Source: a bacterium
GTDB lineage: Bacteria; Verrucomicrobiota; Kiritimatiellia; CAIKKV01; CAIYGI01
NCBI GenBank assembly: GCA_025360745.1
Contig: JANYBP010000011.1
Coordinates: 1 to 64,000, forward strand
Direction of reading: 5' to 3'
DNA: 64,000 nucleotides
This document shows, piece after piece, positions 53,624 through 62,209 of the stretch. How positions within the stretch are numbered: the stretch's first letter is position 1; every line of letters starts with the position of its first letter. Position numbers and translations under genes: made by a program. Below the pieces are notes generated by a model. It was given only the letters and a program-made list of their open reading frames with translations. It had not been told where the DNA came from and did not search any database.

Positions 53624-53692
53624 ATGACCGATGTAAACATCGGAGTTGGAAAAAAACATTCCGACGGCGGTTTGGCTTATGCATGGGACTAA
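53624..53692 (+). CDS. Possible leaderless 22-codon leader ORF
   Basis: MTDVNIGVGKKHSDGGLAYA then two more codons and TAA. The ATG is placed 6 nt after the -10 box, as for other leaderless candidates. The ORF overlaps the start of the antitoxin gene (53679) in another frame, so its translation would influence that start. The peptide itself resembles nothing known. Confidence 0.35.
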   Translation: MTDVNIGVGKKHSDGGLAYAWD

Positions 53693-53906
53693 AGATATTA
53701 TTCAAGACGCCGCAACTTTGCCCGTGGAAGAACGGGTGATTGTTGTGGATTGTCTGCTTCGCACCCTCAATCCGCCGGACGCTGAAATCGATGGAGCATG
53801 GGCCATGATCGCCCGGCGTAGACTCGCGGACCTGCGTTCCGGCCGTGTTAAATCTGTTCCTGGCGACCAGGTGTTTGCCAAGGTCAAGCAACGTTTCGCG
53901 CGATGA
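53679..53906 (+). CDS. Addiction-module antitoxin (TIGR02574-like)
   Basis: 75 aa from ATG 53679. DAATLPVEERVIVVDCLLRT is the N-terminal helix pattern of the 'putative addiction module component' family, followed by a middle region with IDGAWAMIARRRLADLRSG and the end VPGDQVFAKVKQRF. The stop overlaps the toxin ATG (ATGA at 53903). TTG 53646 is a less likely start. Confidence 0.8.
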   Translation: MHGTKDIIQDAATLPVEERVIVVDCLLRTLNPPDAEIDGAWAMIARRRLADLRSGRVKSVPGDQVFAKVKQRFAR

Positions 53907-54193
53907 ATTGGTCATTCCATCCCGAAGCAGCAACAGAGTTTCACGAAGCGATCGATTACTACGAGGGATGCGAGACCGGACTCGGCGAGGGCTTTGCGAT
54001 AGAAGTCCACGAAACGATTCGAAACATCCTGGCCTACCCCGAAATGTGGCCGATGCTGGAGGATGACATCCGCCGCTGTTTTACAAGCCGATTTCCGTAC
54101 GGCGTGCTCTATAGCATCGAAAGCGACGGTATCTTTATCCTCGCAGCGATGCATCTCCATCGGCACCCGGACTACTGGAAGCATAGAAAATAA
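53903..54193 (+). CDS. ParE/RelE-type toxin
   Basis: 96 aa. WSFHPEAATEFHEAIDYYEG, FAIEVHETIRNILAYPEMWP and RRCFTSRFPYGVLYSIESDG with a final AAMHLHRHPDYWKHR are standard ParE/RelE superfamily features paired with this antitoxin family. Target (gyrase or mRNA) cannot be told. Overlaps the antitoxin by ATGA. Confidence 0.85.
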   Translation: MNWSFHPEAATEFHEAIDYYEGCETGLGEGFAIEVHETIRNILAYPEMWPMLEDDIRRCFTSRFPYGVLYSIESDGIFILAAMHLHRHPDYWKHRK

Positions 54194-54416
54194 TTTCCGG
54201 GCCACCACGGTGGCGGTTTGCGAATCGGGCGAACCTGATTTTTCACCACCAAGAGCGTGAAGACCACGAAGGGAATTGAAGTTGAACAGTTGCCGGCTTC
54301 CCCGTCTCTTTTAACGTTGAGCGTTGAGCGTTCGATGTTGACTGTTCGAAGTTCGCCTGCCACCTGCCACCTTCTTCCGGCCTCCAAAAAAACCCTACAA
54401 TTTCCCTCGATATTAT

Positions 54417-54460
54417 TTGACCGATGGTGGGGCGAAGTGTTGAATAGTGTCACGAAGTGT
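54417..54460 (+). promoter_or_regulatory. mraZ promoter with MraZ-binding-type repeat array
   Basis: The 54194-54515 gap carries word-like repeats on its left and this site on its right. TTGACC (54417-54422) and TTGAAT (54440-54445) are possible -35/-10 boxes with 17 bp spacing. Four 7-mers follow a strict 10 bp period: ATGGTGG, GAAGTGT, ATAGTGT, GAAGTGT (54424-54430, 54434-54440, 54444-54450, 54454-54460), separated by 3 nt. This matches the RAAGTGT-N3 style of MraZ-binding repeats described in mollicutes and the TGGGN5 repeats of E. coli. Binding would cover the -10 box. Confidence 0.6.
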
Positions 54461-54515
54461 AGTACGGGGGTTCAACAGAGTGACACAGCAAGGTCAAGCG
54501 ATTGCGGGTGAAGGG

Positions 54516-54959
54516 ATGGCGCAAGGCATCTTCGCCAGTGTGTTCACGCATATGTTGGACCCCAAGCGGCGGCTCACGATCCCGTCGGAGTGGCGGGATT
54601 GCGTGGGTCAGCCGAACAGTGTCTATGTTTTGCGGGGTTTGGGCGAGCCCTATCTGACGGTTTATCCGGCGCGGGAGATGATTCTCAAGCTGGACAAACT
54701 GCGCCAGCAGTCGATCGCCGATCCGCGGGTGCGGGCGCTGGCGCGGGCGCTGGGTTCGCAGTCGCAGATGGCGACCTGGGATACGCAGGGGCGCATCCGG
54801 GTCAACGATGAATTGCTGGCCTACGCCAAGATCGACGGCGAGGTCAAGCTGGTTGGGGCGCTGCAGTATTTCGAATTGTGGAGTCCGGCGTTGTGGAGCG
54901 CGGCCGAGCGGCGCAGCGATGTCGATATCGCGGATGTCGCGCAGCACATCGGCTTGTAG
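54516..54959 (+). CDS. mraZ: Transcriptional regulator MraZ
   Basis: 147 aa from ATG 54516; GTG 54447 lies inside the repeat array and is rejected, GTG 54480 is possible. Two SpoVT/AbrB-like half-domains: FTHMLDPKRRLTIPSEWRD (usual form LDxKGRLxIP, here KRR) and ATWDTQGRIRVNDELLAYAK. Forms DNA-binding rings that control the dcw operon it heads. GAAGGG abuts the ATG, so the Shine-Dalgarno spacing is poor. Confidence 0.92.
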   Translation: MAQGIFASVFTHMLDPKRRLTIPSEWRDCVGQPNSVYVLRGLGEPYLTVYPAREMILKLDKLRQQSIADPRVRALARALGSQSQMATWDTQGRIRVNDELLAYAKIDGEVKLVGALQYFELWSPALWSAAERRSDVDIADVAQHIGL

Positions 54960-55003
54960 TGGCGGCGTTGTCGATGGTGACGAGCATGCAAACGGGAAAA
55001 TTC

Positions 55004-55207
55004 ATGGAAGTGAATCAGGCGCTGTCGGGCGGCGTATTGCGGCATGGCTGGTTGCGCTGGCTGTGGTTTGGCTGGCGGCCGCGCGGCTCCGCGGGGTACC
55101 AGTATGTGGGACACGCGGGTCTGCGTTTAAGCGGCGCCTTTCTCGACCGCGGGCCGGGCCATGCGATTCGTTTGCGCGACCATGCACCAATCCGTTCTAG
55201 CCGCTGA
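55004..55207 (+). CDS. Doubtful small ORF between mraZ and rsmH
   Basis: 67 aa possible from ATG 55004 (MEVNQALSGGVLRHGWLRWL...), overlapping the start of rsmH by 26 bp. Trp- and Arg-rich, no family recognised. It would fill the otherwise empty 220 bp between mraZ and rsmH. Coding status is uncertain; it may be noise. Confidence 0.2.
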   Translation: MEVNQALSGGVLRHGWLRWLWFGWRPRGSAGYQYVGHAGLRLSGAFLDRGPGHAIRLRDHAPIRSSR

Positions 55208-56105
55208 AGTCGTGGCCGGGCTGGACCCGCGTCCGGGCGGTATCTTCGCCGACGGGACGGCCGGGAGCGGCGGGCACGCAGCGCTGCTGGCGGAGCGGAT
55301 CGGTCCGGCGGGCCGCTTGCTGGTGATCGACCGCGACGCGGAGGCGCTGGAACGGGCGCGCGGGCGGTTGCGGCCGTACGGGACCGCCTGCGTGTTTGTG
55401 CATGGCAACTACGGCGATCTGGCCGCGCACGCGGCGGCCAACGGGTTTGAGGCGTTGGATGGCGTATTGCTGGATCTGGGGGTGTCCTCGGATCAACTGG
55501 ACACGCCGGAACGGGGGTTCAGTTTCCGCGCCGACGGTCCGCTGGATATGCGCATGGATGCGAGCGGCGGACCGACGGCGGCGGAACTGGTGAACCGCGC
55601 GCCGGAGCGGGAACTGGCGGAGTGGTTTGCGCTTTACGGCGAGGAGCCGGCGGCGCGGCGGATCGCCCGCGCGATCGTCGCGGCCCGCGCGGCGGCGCCG
55701 TTGACGCGGACGGCGGATCTGGCGGCCGTGGTGGCGCGCGCCAAAGGCGGGCGGCGCGGCCGGATCGATCCGGCCACGCAGGTCTTTCAAGCCCTGCGGA
55801 TTGTGGTGAACGGGGAACTTGACGCCATCGATCGGGGACTGGAGGCGGCCTTGACGCTGTTGCGGCCGGGCGGCCGGCTGGCGGTGATCAGCTTCCACAG
55901 TCTGGAAGACCGGCGGGTCAAAGTCTGCTTCCGGCGCCATCTGGGGCGATGGGAAGCCTTGGAAGCGGGCGGCGAAAGTTGGATCGGCGAAAAGCCTGTG
56001 GTGACGTTATTGACGCGGAAGCCCGTGATGGCTGGCGCGACCGAGGTGGCGGATAACCCGCGCGCACGGTCCGCCAAGTTACGCGTGGCGGCGCGCAAGG
56101 AGTGA
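55182..56105 (+). CDS. rsmH: 16S rRNA m4C1402 methyltransferase
   Basis: 307 aa from ATG 55182 (MHQSVLAAEVV, the usual start form); ATG 55161 is an alternative. SAM loop GIFADGTAGSGGHAALLAER, VIDRDAEAL, the GVLLDLGVSSDQLDTPERGF signature, MRMDASGGPTAAELVN, VFQALRIVVNGELDAID and AVISFHSLEDRRVK. Normal length. Second gene of the dcw cluster. Confidence 0.96.
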   Translation: MHQSVLAAEVVAGLDPRPGGIFADGTAGSGGHAALLAERIGPAGRLLVIDRDAEALERARGRLRPYGTACVFVHGNYGDLAAHAAANGFEALDGVLLDLGVSSDQLDTPERGFSFRADGPLDMRMDASGGPTAAELVNRAPERELAEWFALYGEEPAARRIARAIVAARAAAPLTRTADLAAVVARAKGGRRGRIDPATQVFQALRIVVNGELDAIDRGLEAALTLLRPGGRLAVISFHSLEDRRVKVCFRRHLGRWEALEAGGESWIGEKPVVTLLTRKPVMAGATEVADNPRARSAKLRVAARKE

Positions 56106-56111
56106 AAAATT

Positions 56112-56507
56112 ATGGCACGCAACCGTCGACATGTCGAATCGCGCGCGGGCTCCGTGCCCGCATCGGTGGTGGCGCTGATCGTGGCTCTGGTCGCGGTGGG
56201 GCTGGGCTATGTCGGGATCGAGACCAAGTGCGACACGCTGGGCCGTGAAATCAAGCGCTTCGAGGCGGAAGGCACGCGCTTGCGTGAGGATCTGAGCCGC
56301 AACCGCGGCGAGTGGGCGAGGCTTTCCGCCACCGGCAGCGTGGAGGCGGCGCTGAAAACGCACGGCCTCGTGATGAGCTGGCCGGCGGCCGACCAGGTGG
56401 TGCGTTTGGGCGGCGAGGCGCGGGGCGCGCTCGCGTCGCGCACGCCGCGTTCCGTCGAGACCCCGTCGTCCCACCTGCGGACGGGTGTGGTCATGGCCCA
56501 TGACTGA
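56112..56507 (+). CDS. ftsL: FtsL-like cell division protein
   Basis: 131 aa. A short basic N-terminus, one membrane helix (SVVALIVALVAVGLGYVGI), then a coiled-coil-prone helix (CDTLGREIKRFEAEGTRLRED). Sequence identity in this family is low; assignment rests on size, topology and position between rsmH and ftsI. The C-terminal 40 residues are unusually long and Ser/Arg-rich. Overlaps ftsI by 8 bp. Confidence 0.8.
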   Translation: MARNRRHVESRAGSVPASVVALIVALVAVGLGYVGIETKCDTLGREIKRFEAEGTRLREDLSRNRGEWARLSATGSVEAALKTHGLVMSWPAADQVVRLGGEARGALASRTPRSVETPSSHLRTGVVMAHD

Positions 56508-58233
56508 AACCGGCAGGCGCGTTCGGCTGCTGCTGGTCACGGCCGCCCTGGGACTGGCTCTGACCGGACTCGTCGTCCAGCTTGTGCACCTGCATCTCTG
56601 GGGTAAACCGGAGCAGCGCGAGAATGTCGTTCAGGACCGGATTCTCCACGAACCCATCCGCGTCCACCGCGGCATGATCGTGGACAACAGCACGCCCAGT
56701 ATGATCGTGGCCATTGACTGGCCCTGCGTGGACGTATGCGCCGACCCAAAATTGATCCAGCTTACCAACCGCGTGCCGCAGGTGGCGCGTGAACTGGCGA
56801 GGATTCTGCCGGAACTGGACGCGCTTGCGCTGGAAAAGCGGCTGCGGCTTCCCGACCGCCGCTTCGAGCGCGTGGCCCAGCAGGTCACGACGAATGTGGC
56901 CGCGCAACTGGCGTCGTTAAAACTGCCCGGCGTTTTCACAACCCCGGTCGTCGTGCGCCGCTACCCGCAGGGCGCGACGCTTTGCCATGTGCTCGGATAC
57001 GTCAACGCCGAGGGCGTCGGCAGCGCCGGACTGGAACAGTCGCTGGAAAGTCTGCTACGCGGCAAACCCGGGGAGATCGTCGGCTTTCGCGACGGCCGCC
57101 GGCACGAACTGACCGACCGCCGCATCGCCGAAACGGCCGCCACCAACGGCGCCGATGTCGCGCTGACGATCGACCAGCAGTTGCAGTTCATGGTCGAGCG
57201 CGCGCTCGACACGGTCATGGAACGGCACCATCCCGACGCCGCCTGGGCCATCGTCGAGCGGGTCAAAACCGGCGAGATCCTGGCCATGGCCTGCCGTCCC
57301 AACTACGACCCCAACAATTTCCGCGCCAGCACCGACCTGCAGCGCATGAACCGCGCGATCGCCAACATCTACGAACCCGGTTCGACCTTCAAAGTCGCGA
57401 CCATTGTCGCGGCGCTCGACCAGGGCGTGGTTACTCCGGAGACCCCCGTCGACTGCGAGAACGGCCGCTGGTGGTACCAGGGCAAAGTCCTGCGCGATAC
57501 GCACTCCTACGGGGTGCTGAGCGTGGCCGATGTGCTGCAGAAGTCCAGCAACATCGGCGCGGCCAAGATCGCCATCGTGCTTGGCAATGCGCAACTGGCG
57601 GCCTATCTGAAGGCCTTACATTTCGGACATCGCCTGGGCATAGACCTGCCCGGCGAGGAGGGCGGCATCGTGCATCCGCTGGCCGAATGGAGTTCGATCA
57701 GTTCCAGCCGCATCGCCATGGGGCAGGGAGTGGCGGTCACTTCGCTGCAGATGCTCGGACTGATTTGCTGCATCGCGAACGGCGGCGCTTACATGAAACC
57801 CTACGTTGTCCGCAATGTCACCGCGGATGACGGCAATAAAGTTCGGCGGGAGAATCGTCCCTGCGTGCTCGCCAATCCGATCAAAGCGGCGACCGCGGTC
57901 ATGATGCGCGAAATGCTGGTCCGCGTGACCGAGCCGGGCGGGACCGGTTTGCGGGCGGCGGTGCCGGGCTATCGTGTCGCCGGTAAAACCGGCACCGGGC
58001 AGAAGGTGATCGGCGGAAACTATTCGGAAACCGACTACATGTCATCCTTTGTGGGTTTCCTGCCGGCGGACAAGCCGGAAATCGGACTGATTGTGGTGGT
58101 GGACAATCCGCAACCCCTGCACACGGGCGGCATGGTCGCCGCCCCGGCTTTTTCCGAAATCGCCGAACAGGCCATGCGCTATCTCGATGTGCCGAAGTCG
58201 CCGCCGCCCTTGGTCATGGCGGGACGGCCTTGA
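56500..58233 (+). CDS. ftsI: Division-specific peptidoglycan transpeptidase (PBP3)
   Basis: 577 aa from ATG 56500. N-terminal membrane anchor (LLLVTAALGLALTGLVVQLVHL), class B PBP dimerisation region (IRVHRGMIVDNSTPSM), transpeptidase motifs SxxK in YEPGSTFKVAT, SxN in LQKSSNIGA, and KTG in VAGKTGTGQKV. No PASTA domains. Cross-links septal peptidoglycan. Overlaps ftsL; murE follows after 10 bp. Confidence 0.95.
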   Translation: MTETGRRVRLLLVTAALGLALTGLVVQLVHLHLWGKPEQRENVVQDRILHEPIRVHRGMIVDNSTPSMIVAIDWPCVDVCADPKLIQLTNRVPQVARELARILPELDALALEKRLRLPDRRFERVAQQVTTNVAAQLASLKLPGVFTTPVVVRRYPQGATLCHVLGYVNAEGVGSAGLEQSLESLLRGKPGEIVGFRDGRRHELTDRRIAETAATNGADVALTIDQQLQFMVERALDTVMERHHPDAAWAIVERVKTGEILAMACRPNYDPNNFRASTDLQRMNRAIANIYEPGSTFKVATIVAALDQGVVTPETPVDCENGRWWYQGKVLRDTHSYGVLSVADVLQKSSNIGAAKIAIVLGNAQLAAYLKALHFGHRLGIDLPGEEGGIVHPLAEWSSISSSRIAMGQGVAVTSLQMLGLICCIANGGAYMKPYVVRNVTADDGNKVRRENRPCVLANPIKAATAVMMREMLVRVTEPGGTGLRAAVPGYRVAGKTGTGQKVIGGNYSETDYMSSFVGFLPADKPEIGLIVVVDNPQPLHTGGMVAAPAFSEIAEQAMRYLDVPKSPPPLVMAGRP

Positions 58234-58243
58234 GAGACTCACG

Positions 58244-59725
58244 ATGAAACTTGACGTTATCGTACGCGCGCTGACCGGGGTTATCGCGGTCAAGGGTTCG
58301 CTCGGCGCCGAGATCGTCGGCATCGCCTACGATTCCCGGCAGGTGCGCCGCGGCTATCTTTTCGTCGCCATGCCCGGCGCCCGCGACGATGGCTGGGCCT
58401 ATGTCGCCGACGCCGTCGAGCGCGGCGCGGCCGCCATCCTTTCGACGCATCCGGCCTGCCCCCGGCACGATTTGACCTGCATCCATGTGCGCGACGTGCG
58501 CCAGGCGCTGGCCGAGGCCGCCGCCGCTTTTCATCGCTTCCCCGCCGCCAGGCTGCGCGTGCTGGGCATCACCGGCACCAACGGCAAGACCACCTCGGCA
58601 TTTCTGCTGCGCCGCATTCTCGCCGATGCGGGCTGGGCGCCGGGGCTGATCGGCACCGTGCAGTACGAAATCGGCGCGCGCGTGATCCCGGCGCAACGCA
58701 CCACGCCGGAATCTGCGGACCTGCAGGCGCTCTTCGACCAGATGCTGCAGGCCGGCTGCCGCAGTGTGGTTATGGAAGCGTCGTCGCACGCCCTCGACCA
58801 GGGTCGCGTGCGGGGCATCGAGTTCGATGCCGCGCTCTTCACCAATCTGACGCGCGATCATCTGGACTACCATTCCAGCATGGAGTCCTACTTCGACGCC
58901 AAGTGCCGCCTCTTTACGGAACTCGGGCACGGCGCCCGTCAGGCCGTGGCCGTGATCAACTCGGACGACCCCTACGGCGCGCGCCTGGCCGCGCTGCCGC
59001 TGGCCGCCAGGGTTGTAACCTGCGGCATCGCCGACCCAGCGGCGCAGGTGCGCGCGCTGGAGATTGCGCTGGCACCCTCCGGCAGTCGTTTCATTATCGC
59101 GACCCCCGCCGGCCGCTACCCGATCGCTTTGCGCCTGCTGGGCCGCTTCAACGTGCATAACGCGCTCGGCGCCTTCGCCGCGGCCACCGCGCTCGGGATT
59201 GCGCCGGAGCTTGTCGCGCGGGCGCTGGGCGCGGTGGCGGCGGTGCCGGGCCGCATGGAGCCGATTTCCAACCGGCGCGGACTGCACATTTTTGTGGACT
59301 ACGCGCACACCGACGACGCCTTGAACAAGGCCTTGACGACATTGAACGAATTGCGCGGCGGGCAGCCCGGCCGCATGATCCTGGTCTTCGGCTGCGGCGG
59401 CAATCGCGACACCGTCAAGCGCGTCCTGATGGGCGCCGTGGCCCGGCAATTGGCCGACCATGTCGTGCTGACATCGGACAATCCACGCAAGGAAGATCCG
59501 CTGGCGATCATTGCGGCGATTCGCGCCGGTTATGGCGAAGGTGGATCGTGCGAAATCGAGCCCGACCGCGCCAGGGCCATCCGTCGCGCGCTGGCGCTGG
59601 CGCGTGCCGGCGACTGCGTGTTGATCGCCGGCAAGGGACACGAAACGACGCAGGAATTCGCCAACACGATCGTGCCCTTCGACGACCGCGAAGAAGCGCG
59701 CCGCGCGCTCCAGGAACCGGGGTAA
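58244..59725 (+). CDS. murE: UDP-MurNAc-tripeptide synthetase, meso-DAP type
   Basis: 493 aa from ATG 58244; the track start 58091 lies in ftsI. ATP loop GITGTNGKTTSAFLLRRIL, EASSHALDQGRVRGI, FTNLTRDHLDYHSSMESYF (carbamylated Lys region follows), NVHNALGAFAAA, DYAHTDDALNKAL, and the DNPR motif in LTSDNPRKEDPLAII that selects meso-diaminopimelate. Indicates DAP-type peptidoglycan. C-terminal LIAGKGHETTQEF is typical. Confidence 0.96.
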   Translation: MKLDVIVRALTGVIAVKGSLGAEIVGIAYDSRQVRRGYLFVAMPGARDDGWAYVADAVERGAAAILSTHPACPRHDLTCIHVRDVRQALAEAAAAFHRFPAARLRVLGITGTNGKTTSAFLLRRILADAGWAPGLIGTVQYEIGARVIPAQRTTPESADLQALFDQMLQAGCRSVVMEASSHALDQGRVRGIEFDAALFTNLTRDHLDYHSSMESYFDAKCRLFTELGHGARQAVAVINSDDPYGARLAALPLAARVVTCGIADPAAQVRALEIALAPSGSRFIIATPAGRYPIALRLLGRFNVHNALGAFAAATALGIAPELVARALGAVAAVPGRMEPISNRRGLHIFVDYAHTDDALNKALTTLNELRGGQPGRMILVFGCGGNRDTVKRVLMGAVARQLADHVVLTSDNPRKEDPLAIIAAIRAGYGEGGSCEIEPDRARAIRRALALARAGDCVLIAGKGHETTQEFANTIVPFDDREEARRALQEPG

Positions 59726-59729
59726 TGTC

Positions 59730-61124
59730 ATGCCGTTATGGACCCCGGAAATTCTGGCCGCCTGGAGCGGCGGCACATGGCGCCGGGCACCGCCCGCGCG
59801 TCGGCTGAACGGGGTCACTCACGACACCCGTGCCATCCAGCCGGGCGCCTTGTTTGTCGCTTTGCGCGGCGCACGCACCGATGGGCATGCTTTTCTTGGC
59901 CAGGCCTTTGCGCTGGGCGCCGCTGGCGCCATCGTCGCGCGCGATGCCCGGCTGCCCGAGCCTTGGCCGGGTCCGCTGCTGGTGGTGGACGATCCGCTGG
60001 CCGCGCTGGGCCGCATCGCCGCCGGGCACCGCCTGACGCTGACCGGCGCTGTGGTGACCGGCGTCACCGGCAGCGTCGGCAAGACCACCGTCAAGGAACT
60101 GCTCGCCGCCATGCTCGCCGCGGCCGGTCCCACCGCCCGCAGCCGCGGCAACTGGAATAACGAGCTCGGCCTGCCGCTCAGTCTGCTGGCCGTGGAATCC
60201 ACCGATCGCGCCGCCGTGCTGGAGGTGGGCATCAGCCACCCCGGCGAGATGGCGCCGCTGGCCGCGCTGCTGCGTCCCGACTGGGCCGTGATCTCGACCA
60301 TCGCCCCGGTGCATAGCGAGTTTTTTAAAAATATGGATGCGATCGCCCGCGAGAAGGCGCTGCTGTTCGAAACGCTGAGCGGCCGCGGCGCGGCGGTTCT
60401 CGACAGCGACGGCGAGTGGGCCGCCATGCTGGCCCGCTCCGCGAGCGGGCGTGTAGTGACAATTTCCCGCCGCGATCGGACGGCCCATTATGTGGGCGCG
60501 CCGCCTGTGCGGCCCGGCGAACCGGCCAGCGTCTGCGAAACGGCCAGCGGCGAACGCTTCGCCTTCCATGCACCGCTGCCGGGCGATCATCATGTGACCA
60601 ATACCCTGCTGGCGATTGCCGCTGCCCGCGGACAGGGCCTGGCGTGGACGCAAATCGCAGCCGGCCTGGCGGCTTTTGTGGCGCCGCACATGCGCTGGGA
60701 GCAGCTCGATGTGGGCGGCGTGACGGTGATCAACGACGCCTATAACTCCAATCCGCTCAGCTTGGGCGCCGCGCTGCGCACCTATGCCGAAACAGCCGTG
60801 GCGGGCGGCCGCTGGCTGGTGCTGGGCGACATGCTGGAACTTGGCGTGCAGGCGGAAGCCATGCATGAAGAGATCGGCCGCCAGACGGCGGCGGGGCACT
60901 GGGCCGGACTGATCGCGCTGGGTCCGCTGGCCGCGCGGCTGGCCGCGGGCGCCCGCGCTGCCGGCGCGCGCTTCCCTGTGCTAGAGTGTGCCGACCACGC
61001 CGAGGCCGCCCAGGTCCTCGCCGGTCGCGTCCGTCCGGGCGATGCGGTCTTGCTAAAAGCCTCCCGTGGCATGAAACTGGAAGAAGTGCTGGTCGAGTTC
61101 CAGAAAGCGAAGAGTGAACAGTAA
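59730..61124 (+). CDS. murF: UDP-MurNAc-tripeptide:D-Ala-D-Ala ligase
   Basis: 464 aa. N-terminal substrate domain (DTRAIQPGALFVALRGARTD), ATP loop VTGVTGSVGKTTVKELLA, RGNWNNELGLPLSLLAVE, EVGISHPGEMAPLA, INDAYNSNPLSLGAALR, and LGDMLELG. The C-terminal RPGDAVLLKASRGMKLEEVL segment is repeated in decayed form at 62210-62470. The usual next gene, mraY, is absent; the cluster is interrupted here. Confidence 0.96.
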   Translation: MPLWTPEILAAWSGGTWRRAPPARRLNGVTHDTRAIQPGALFVALRGARTDGHAFLGQAFALGAAGAIVARDARLPEPWPGPLLVVDDPLAALGRIAAGHRLTLTGAVVTGVTGSVGKTTVKELLAAMLAAAGPTARSRGNWNNELGLPLSLLAVESTDRAAVLEVGISHPGEMAPLAALLRPDWAVISTIAPVHSEFFKNMDAIAREKALLFETLSGRGAAVLDSDGEWAAMLARSASGRVVTISRRDRTAHYVGAPPVRPGEPASVCETASGERFAFHAPLPGDHHVTNTLLAIAAARGQGLAWTQIAAGLAAFVAPHMRWEQLDVGGVTVINDAYNSNPLSLGAALRTYAETAVAGGRWLVLGDMLELGVQAEAMHEEIGRQTAAGHWAGLIALGPLAARLAAGARAAGARFPVLECADHAEAAQVLAGRVRPGDAVLLKASRGMKLEEVLVEFQKAKSEQ

Positions 61125-61270
61125 ACAGTGAACAGTGAAGAACGGAGAAGATTAATCGGTAAAGAGTTGACGACATATGGCATACTTGCGACATTCGATC
61201 TGGCAATCAACGAGATCAGGAGTTGAATTGAACAGAAACTCGCAAATGACGCCAGGAGAAGAGGCATACA

Positions 61271-61585
61271 GTGCTTGCGGATGAAATAAACAAAGCCGTT
61301 GACCTGCTCAAGCGGACCGCTCCGCGTGCCAGCATTATCCTGTTCGGGTCGCGTGCTCGCGGCGATGCGCGGCCGGACAGCGATGTGGACTTCCTGGTCG
61401 TTGAACCGGAAGTCAAGTCGCGGCGCCAGGAAATGGCGCGACTGGCACGGGTGCTTCGTCCGCTTCGTATTCCCGCCGATGTGCTGGTCTTCAGCCGCAA
61501 GGTGTTCGATGAGTGGTCTGGAATTCCCGGTACGGTCATCCATCGTGCCGCACGGGAGGGCAAGGTGTTACATGCCGCGGAATAG
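61271..61585 (+). CDS. MNT-type nucleotidyltransferase (antitoxin of an MNT-HEPN pair)
   Basis: 104 aa from GTG 61271 with AGGAGAAGAGG upstream. ILFGSRARGDARPDSDVDFLV is the GSx10DxD active site of minimal nucleotidyltransferases. In known MNT-HEPN systems this protein modifies or blocks the HEPN RNase. Overlaps the HEPN gene by 14 bp. A TTGACG (61167-61172) in the 146 bp gap after murF may belong to its promoter. Confidence 0.85.
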   Translation: MLADEINKAVDLLKRTAPRASIILFGSRARGDARPDSDVDFLVVEPEVKSRRQEMARLARVLRPLRIPADVLVFSRKVFDEWSGIPGTVIHRAAREGKVLHAAE

Positions 61586-61970
61586 TCTCTTCCTGCTGCT
61601 GTTGCGGAAAGCGGATCAAGACCGTTACATGCTCGACAAACTCGTTGCCGACGATGCCGCGCCGATCGAGGTGTTCGGGTTTCACGCGCAGCAAGCCACG
61701 GAGAAACTGATCAAGGCCGTCTTGGTCATACACGGCATCGAGTATGGCCGCACACACCGTCTGGCGGAACTAGCCGACCTGGCCGGCGACCATGGGATAC
61801 AGTTGCCGGATGTGGTCGAGCCCCTAGTCGATCTCACGCCCTATGCGGTGGAGTTTCGCTATGACGCCGCACCCGATGATGAGTGCGATGATTTGGACAA
61901 ACCAAAGATTAGGGATCAAATTGAATCGCTGCGTGCGTGGGTTCTGGAGCATGTGAAGGAACAGGGATGA
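61572..61970 (+). CDS. HEPN-domain protein (toxin of an MNT-HEPN pair)
   Basis: 132 aa from ATG 61572 with GGGAGG 10 nt upstream; the track start is out of context. HEPN features: VFGFHAQQATEKLIKAVLVI helix, then YGRTHRLAELADLAGDHGI, and a C-terminal helix (IRDQIESLRAWVLEHVKEQ). The R-x4-6-H RNase motif is not fully clear (RTHRL is the nearest), so activity is uncertain. Pair placed between murF and a decayed murF tail. Confidence 0.8.
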   Translation: MPRNSLFLLLLRKADQDRYMLDKLVADDAAPIEVFGFHAQQATEKLIKAVLVIHGIEYGRTHRLAELADLAGDHGIQLPDVVEPLVDLTPYAVEFRYDAAPDDECDDLDKPKIRDQIESLRAWVLEHVKEQG

Positions 61971-61972
61971 AA

Positions 61973-62025
61973 GACTATCGCATTCTCCTTGTTATCGTCC
62001 TGCCATATATCAACTGGCGATAGTC
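61973..62025. terminator. Inverted repeat after the HEPN gene
   Basis: GACTATCGC (61973-61981) and GCGATAGTC (62017-62025) are perfect 9 bp arms with a 35 nt loop, followed by TGATTTT. Could be a terminator or an end of the inserted segment. 62026-62209 shows no other feature. Confidence 0.35.
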
Positions 62026-62209
62026 TGATTTTCCATTGTCGCGAACGAAGTAATGGGGCTTGCATGGCGTGAGTGTGCAGATTGAACGGGTCCAGCGGAC
62101 TCTGAAAACAGACCGTGGACATGGTCGGCTGGTTGCAACGGACTTTGAAAGGGATGCGCTAATGCTTGATTATAGGGTTGGTGCGAAGGCGGACACCCCG
62201 CAGGCCGCG

